A DNA stretch of 64,000 bases, taken from assembly GCF_019091085.1 (NCBI RefSeq), contig NZ_JAGXJY010000002.1, forward strand, positions 469,683 through 533,682, given 5' to 3'. The notes beneath the pieces are model-generated. The model saw only the letters and a list, made by a program, of their open reading frames with translations. It had not been told where the DNA came from and did no database searches. The DNA comes from Mesorhizobium sp. GbtcB19. GTDB lineage: Bacteria; Pseudomonadota; Alphaproteobacteria; Rhizobiales; Rhizobiaceae. This document shows, piece by piece, positions 61,362 to 64,000 of this stretch (its first letter is position 1; each line of letters begins with the position of its first letter). Made by a program: the position numbers and the translations under genes.

Positions 61362-64000
61362 TCAGAGCCGTGAGATCAGGTAGCGCAGCGACGAGCGGCT
61401 CGGCATGAAGAAATAGCCGCCGCCCTTGGTGGTGACGAACTGCGGTATGTCCTTGATCACGGTCACCTTTTCCCATGACGGGATCGAAAACCGGCCGCCG
61501 CTCCTGCGCGAGCCGATCGTCGGATCCTTCTCGTCGACAAGCCCCTGGAACGAGCTCGACGAGACCCAGGTCTGCTGGATGAACTCGTACTGGCGCTCGA
61601 TATCGGCGTTGAGGCACATGAAGAGCAGGCCCTTCTCGGTCCTGCCGCCCTTCTCCTTCTTCTCATAGGTGCGGCCGACGCGCAGGATGCGGTGGCGCTT
61701 GCCGATTCTGATCTGTGTTTCGCGATCCTCGCCGAGCGAATCGCGCGGGTTCGAGCGGCGGATATGTGACCCGAGCGGACAGGCATGCCCTTGCGGGTCC
61801 TCCGCGCCGAGCGCGAAATCATTGTCGGCGCCGCGACGCAGGCGGCCGTTCGGGTTGCGCACCAGCGAGCTGCCGTCCTGCCAGCGGCCGAGCATCTTTG
61901 CCGCAATCCAGCGCGGCGTGACGGCCGGGTCGCCGGTCTCGCCGGCGGCCTGCATGGCGGCCTTGCGGCAATAATCGTCGAACAATTCGACATGCTGCTC
62001 GAACTGGCGCACGACCAGGAAAGAGCCATTGCGGCCGAAATCGCGCGGCGGTGGCGGTTGCCCCGGGACCTGACGGTTACGCCGCACCTGCGACAGGATG
62101 CCGGTGCGGTCCTGCGCGGCCTGGACCGACGGGGAGGCCGGATAGAAGCCATGCTCGTCGCGATAACCGAACAGGAACTCGCCCGGCGCGACCAGATGCA
62201 TCGGGGCCACGCCTCTGTTGGCGCGCGCCGTGCCTCTGACGATCGGTTGCGAGACGCCATCGACGAAGCCGAAATGCTCGTATGCGCGAAGGCGTCCCGG
62301 CTTGCCATGGCTCGCGCCGTCGTCGTTCTTCCCAGGCTCCTCGGCGGCCGCGCCATCCTTTTTCGGCTCCCGCTTGACGATCAGCGGCAACTCGGCAACC
62401 AGGAACATCCCCGCGCCCGCCGTCTGCCGCTTCACTGCGGCGACCTCGGTTTTCAGCGTGGCCGGTGCCTCGGCATAGCAGACGATGATGGCATCGACCC
62501 GCGTGTCGGGTGAGCCCCACTGCCATGTCGATGGGCCGTCGGGGCCGGTATCGTCGAGGATGCGGCTGCGCTCCGGCGTGCCCATGCCCTGGCGGAAGGC
62601 GACCGGAAACGTGTCGAGCGGATTGTCATCGACACCGCCTTCCAGTCCGAGCCGGCGCAGGCCGCAGGGGCCGAAGGCCACGGTCATGGCTCGCCCGGCG
62701 GGCACGCCGTCGCCGAAACTTGTCTTCGCGACGACGAAGTCCAGCCATGCCTTGCGCTTCGTTGCCGACAGACTGTCCGGCACCTGGATTGCAAGCATAT
62801 GCCCATGACCGAGCGCGCCGAACGGCCCGAAGAAGATCGATTGGATTTCTCCGGACTCGAGCTCCTCGAGAGGGGTGGGTGTAGGCGCAGCCGGGCCGGC
62901 CGCATCCACCGGCCGCGCCTGCGGGCGCGGCAAGGAGCCGAACAGGCTCAGCCAATCGCGTGCCTCGTTGCCGGTGGCGGCCGCGATGCCGCGCCTGATC
63001 CGCGAATTGATGCGAATGCGCGTGGTGTTGAGATCCGGATAGGCGGTATACCAGAAAAGCGTCGGCACTTGCTGGCGCCGCGCCCAGCGCTTGAAGCGGT
63101 CACCGTCGCGCGCCCCGTCGAGGAACAGCCAGCGCGTGCGCGGATAACCCAGTGTGTTGCTCCAAACGCCAGTCAAGCCTTCGGATGCCTTGGCGATGAA
63201 GTCCTCCAGATAGCTTTCCCAGCTGCCACCATAGTTGGAGAAGAACACCAGCCTGTCGGTACCGGGCAAAAGCACCCATCGGGCGAAATGAATGGTGTTG
63301 ATGTTGGCGAGGAAACCCGGCTTGAACACTTTCTGCGCCGCTATCGAGATCAGGTAGAAGGAAAATCTGAGCGCCAGCCGCCGCAACACGCCCGCCTTCA
63401 TCGTCGAGATCGCCGTGAGATGATTTTGGGCGGCGAGATCCTCGTGGGCGAGGATCTTGTCCAGCGCCTTTGGCTCGATCGAGGTGCTCTGCGGCTGATC
63501 CTTGTCATCGAGGCGCTGCAACGCCCGCAAGCCCAGAAACGCCAGCAGCGCCGCAAAAATCAGCAATCCGGCAAAAGCCAGTACAAGCGAGGTTATGGCC
63601 ACTGCAACGCCGGTAAGCGTGACGTTGCTTAGATCGACAAGCCTGCCGAACACCAGATGGTAGGTCATATACCAGGAAGCGGCCAGAATGATTGCCACCG
63701 TGGCGAAAACCGGCGGCACCAGCAGCGTCGTCGTGAAAGCGCGCTTCCAATTGCCGGGCGACCTTTCCAACAGGCTTTCAGCGGGCTCGAATGCCCAGCC
63801 GAACTGTCCGAGGCACTGGACATGCCGGCGCGCTTCGGCAAGCACGTCCGGGGCATTGCCATTGCCGACGCGCGGCTTCTCGACGATCTCGCGCACGCTG
63901 TCGGCAAGCTTGGCCTCCGCGAGGATGCGGCGTACGGAATGTCCGGGTGTGCCGGCGAAAACCAATCCGGCGGTGCTGCCGAAAGAAGGCGATATCTCGA
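61362..64000 (-). CDS. Large membrane-anchored DyP-type peroxidase (5' end off the window)
   Basis: At least 878 residues; the frame is open through 64000, so the true start is outside. The visible N-terminal ~130 residues are soluble, followed by two or three membrane helices (TLLVPPVFATVAIILAASWY; VAVAITSLVLAFAGLLIFAAL). A middle domain contains LVFFSNYGGSWESYLEDFI and TRWLFLDGARDGDRFKRWA, known to me only from very large DyP relatives. The DyP core has GFVDGVSQPIVRG (GxxDG Asp) and the heme-ligand His in PLGSHIRRSNPRD, so the active site is complete. DyP enzymes use peroxide to oxidise dyes, lignin models or other substrates. It lies convergent to the regulator and near the dual protease. 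Confidence 0.85.
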   Translation of the reverse strand, partial: EISPSFGSTAGLVFAGTPGHSVRRILAEAKLADSVREIVEKPRVGNGNAPDVLAEARRHVQCLGQFGWAFEPAESLLERSPGNWKRAFTTTLLVPPVFATVAIILAASWYMTYHLVFGRLVDLSNVTLTGVAVAITSLVLAFAGLLIFAALLAFLGLRALQRLDDKDQPQSTSIEPKALDKILAHEDLAAQNHLTAISTMKAGVLRRLALRFSFYLISIAAQKVFKPGFLANINTIHFARWVLLPGTDRLVFFSNYGGSWESYLEDFIAKASEGLTGVWSNTLGYPRTRWLFLDGARDGDRFKRWARRQQVPTLFWYTAYPDLNTTRIRINSRIRRGIAAATGNEARDWLSLFGSLPRPQARPVDAAGPAAPTPTPLEELESGEIQSIFFGPFGALGHGHMLAIQVPDSLSATKRKAWLDFVVAKTSFGDGVPAGRAMTVAFGPCGLRRLGLEGGVDDNPLDTFPVAFRQGMGTPERSRILDDTGPDGPSTWQWGSPDTRVDAIIVCYAEAPATLKTEVAAVKRQTAGAGMFLVAELPLIVKREPKKDGAAAEEPGKNDDGASHGKPGRLRAYEHFGFVDGVSQPIVRGTARANRGVAPMHLVAPGEFLFGYRDEHGFYPASPSVQAAQDRTGILSQVRRNRQVPGQPPPPRDFGRNGSFLVVRQFEQHVELFDDYCRKAAMQAAGETGDPAVTPRWIAAKMLGRWQDGSSLVRNPNGRLRRGADNDFALGAEDPQGHACPLGSHIRRSNPRDSLGEDRETQIRIGKRHRILRVGRTYEKKEKGGRTEKGLLFMCLNADIERQYEFIQQTWVSSSSFQGLVDEKDPTIGSRRSGGRFSIPSWEKVTVIKDIPQFVTTKGGGYFFMPSRSSLRYLISRL

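Overview
The window looks like a piece of a Hyphomicrobiales (Rhizobiales) chromosome, most likely Mesorhizobium or a close relative. The support is high GC, a one-step phosphatidylcholine synthase, an IalB-type protein, an Omp25/31-type porin-like barrel, HspQ, a DUF930 protein, a TTG-started BacA-related ABC exporter and a typical rhizobial intergenic palindrome. Most of it is ordinary core genome, with three accessory patches.

Layout. 1-1083: edge of a microvirus-type prophage remnant (DNA pilot protein, open to the window edge, and a small holin-like protein), next to a dif-like XerCD site at 1145-1172. 1365-9034: a minus-strand core block rlpA-like, dac-like, tmk, holB, metG, tatD, MBL hydrolase, with overlapping or near-touching genes. 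9224-9880: outer-membrane barrel protein. 9965-12307: a small low-GC island with an integrase C-terminal fragment, tRNA-Ser(TGA), an orphan lipoprotein, a 92-residue protein and debris of an autotransporter barrel.

12308-20116: a carbohydrate cluster. A polytopic membrane protein is divergent from a tightly overlapping plus-strand series: split transketolase (two subunits), family 2 glycosyltransferase, TIGR03032-like protein, sulfotransferase and NAD-dependent epimerase. The overlaps suggest one transcription unit that makes and decorates an unusual sugar. 20206-27573: a small secreted PEBP-like protein and a giant glycine-rich autotransporter of about 2300 residues; the debris at 12.15 kb is a decayed copy of the barrel of such a protein.

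28102-54678: housekeeping and envelope genes. They include a TerC-type membrane protein, rimO, a BMP-type (purine-nucleoside-like) ABC importer, quinone oxidoreductase, pcs coupled to a DUF1326/DUF2182 pair, a UbiH-type hydroxylase, hspQ, ialB-like, a peptide-binding protein, a DsbA-like oxidoreductase, a BacA-like ABC exporter, mgtE, gor, rpiA, gph and tRNA-Val(CAC).

54786-64000: the most unusual part. A soluble 1225-residue protein carries both a complete subtilisin (S8) triad and a complete thermolysin-like zinc site (HEMSH plus a downstream Glu and Asp). It overlaps by 8 nt a ComEC-like metallo-beta-lactamase-fold hydrolase. Divergent from it is a Crp/Fnr regulator, and beyond that a very large membrane-anchored DyP-type peroxidase that runs off the window. 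I know of no described system with this composition; any function is inference.
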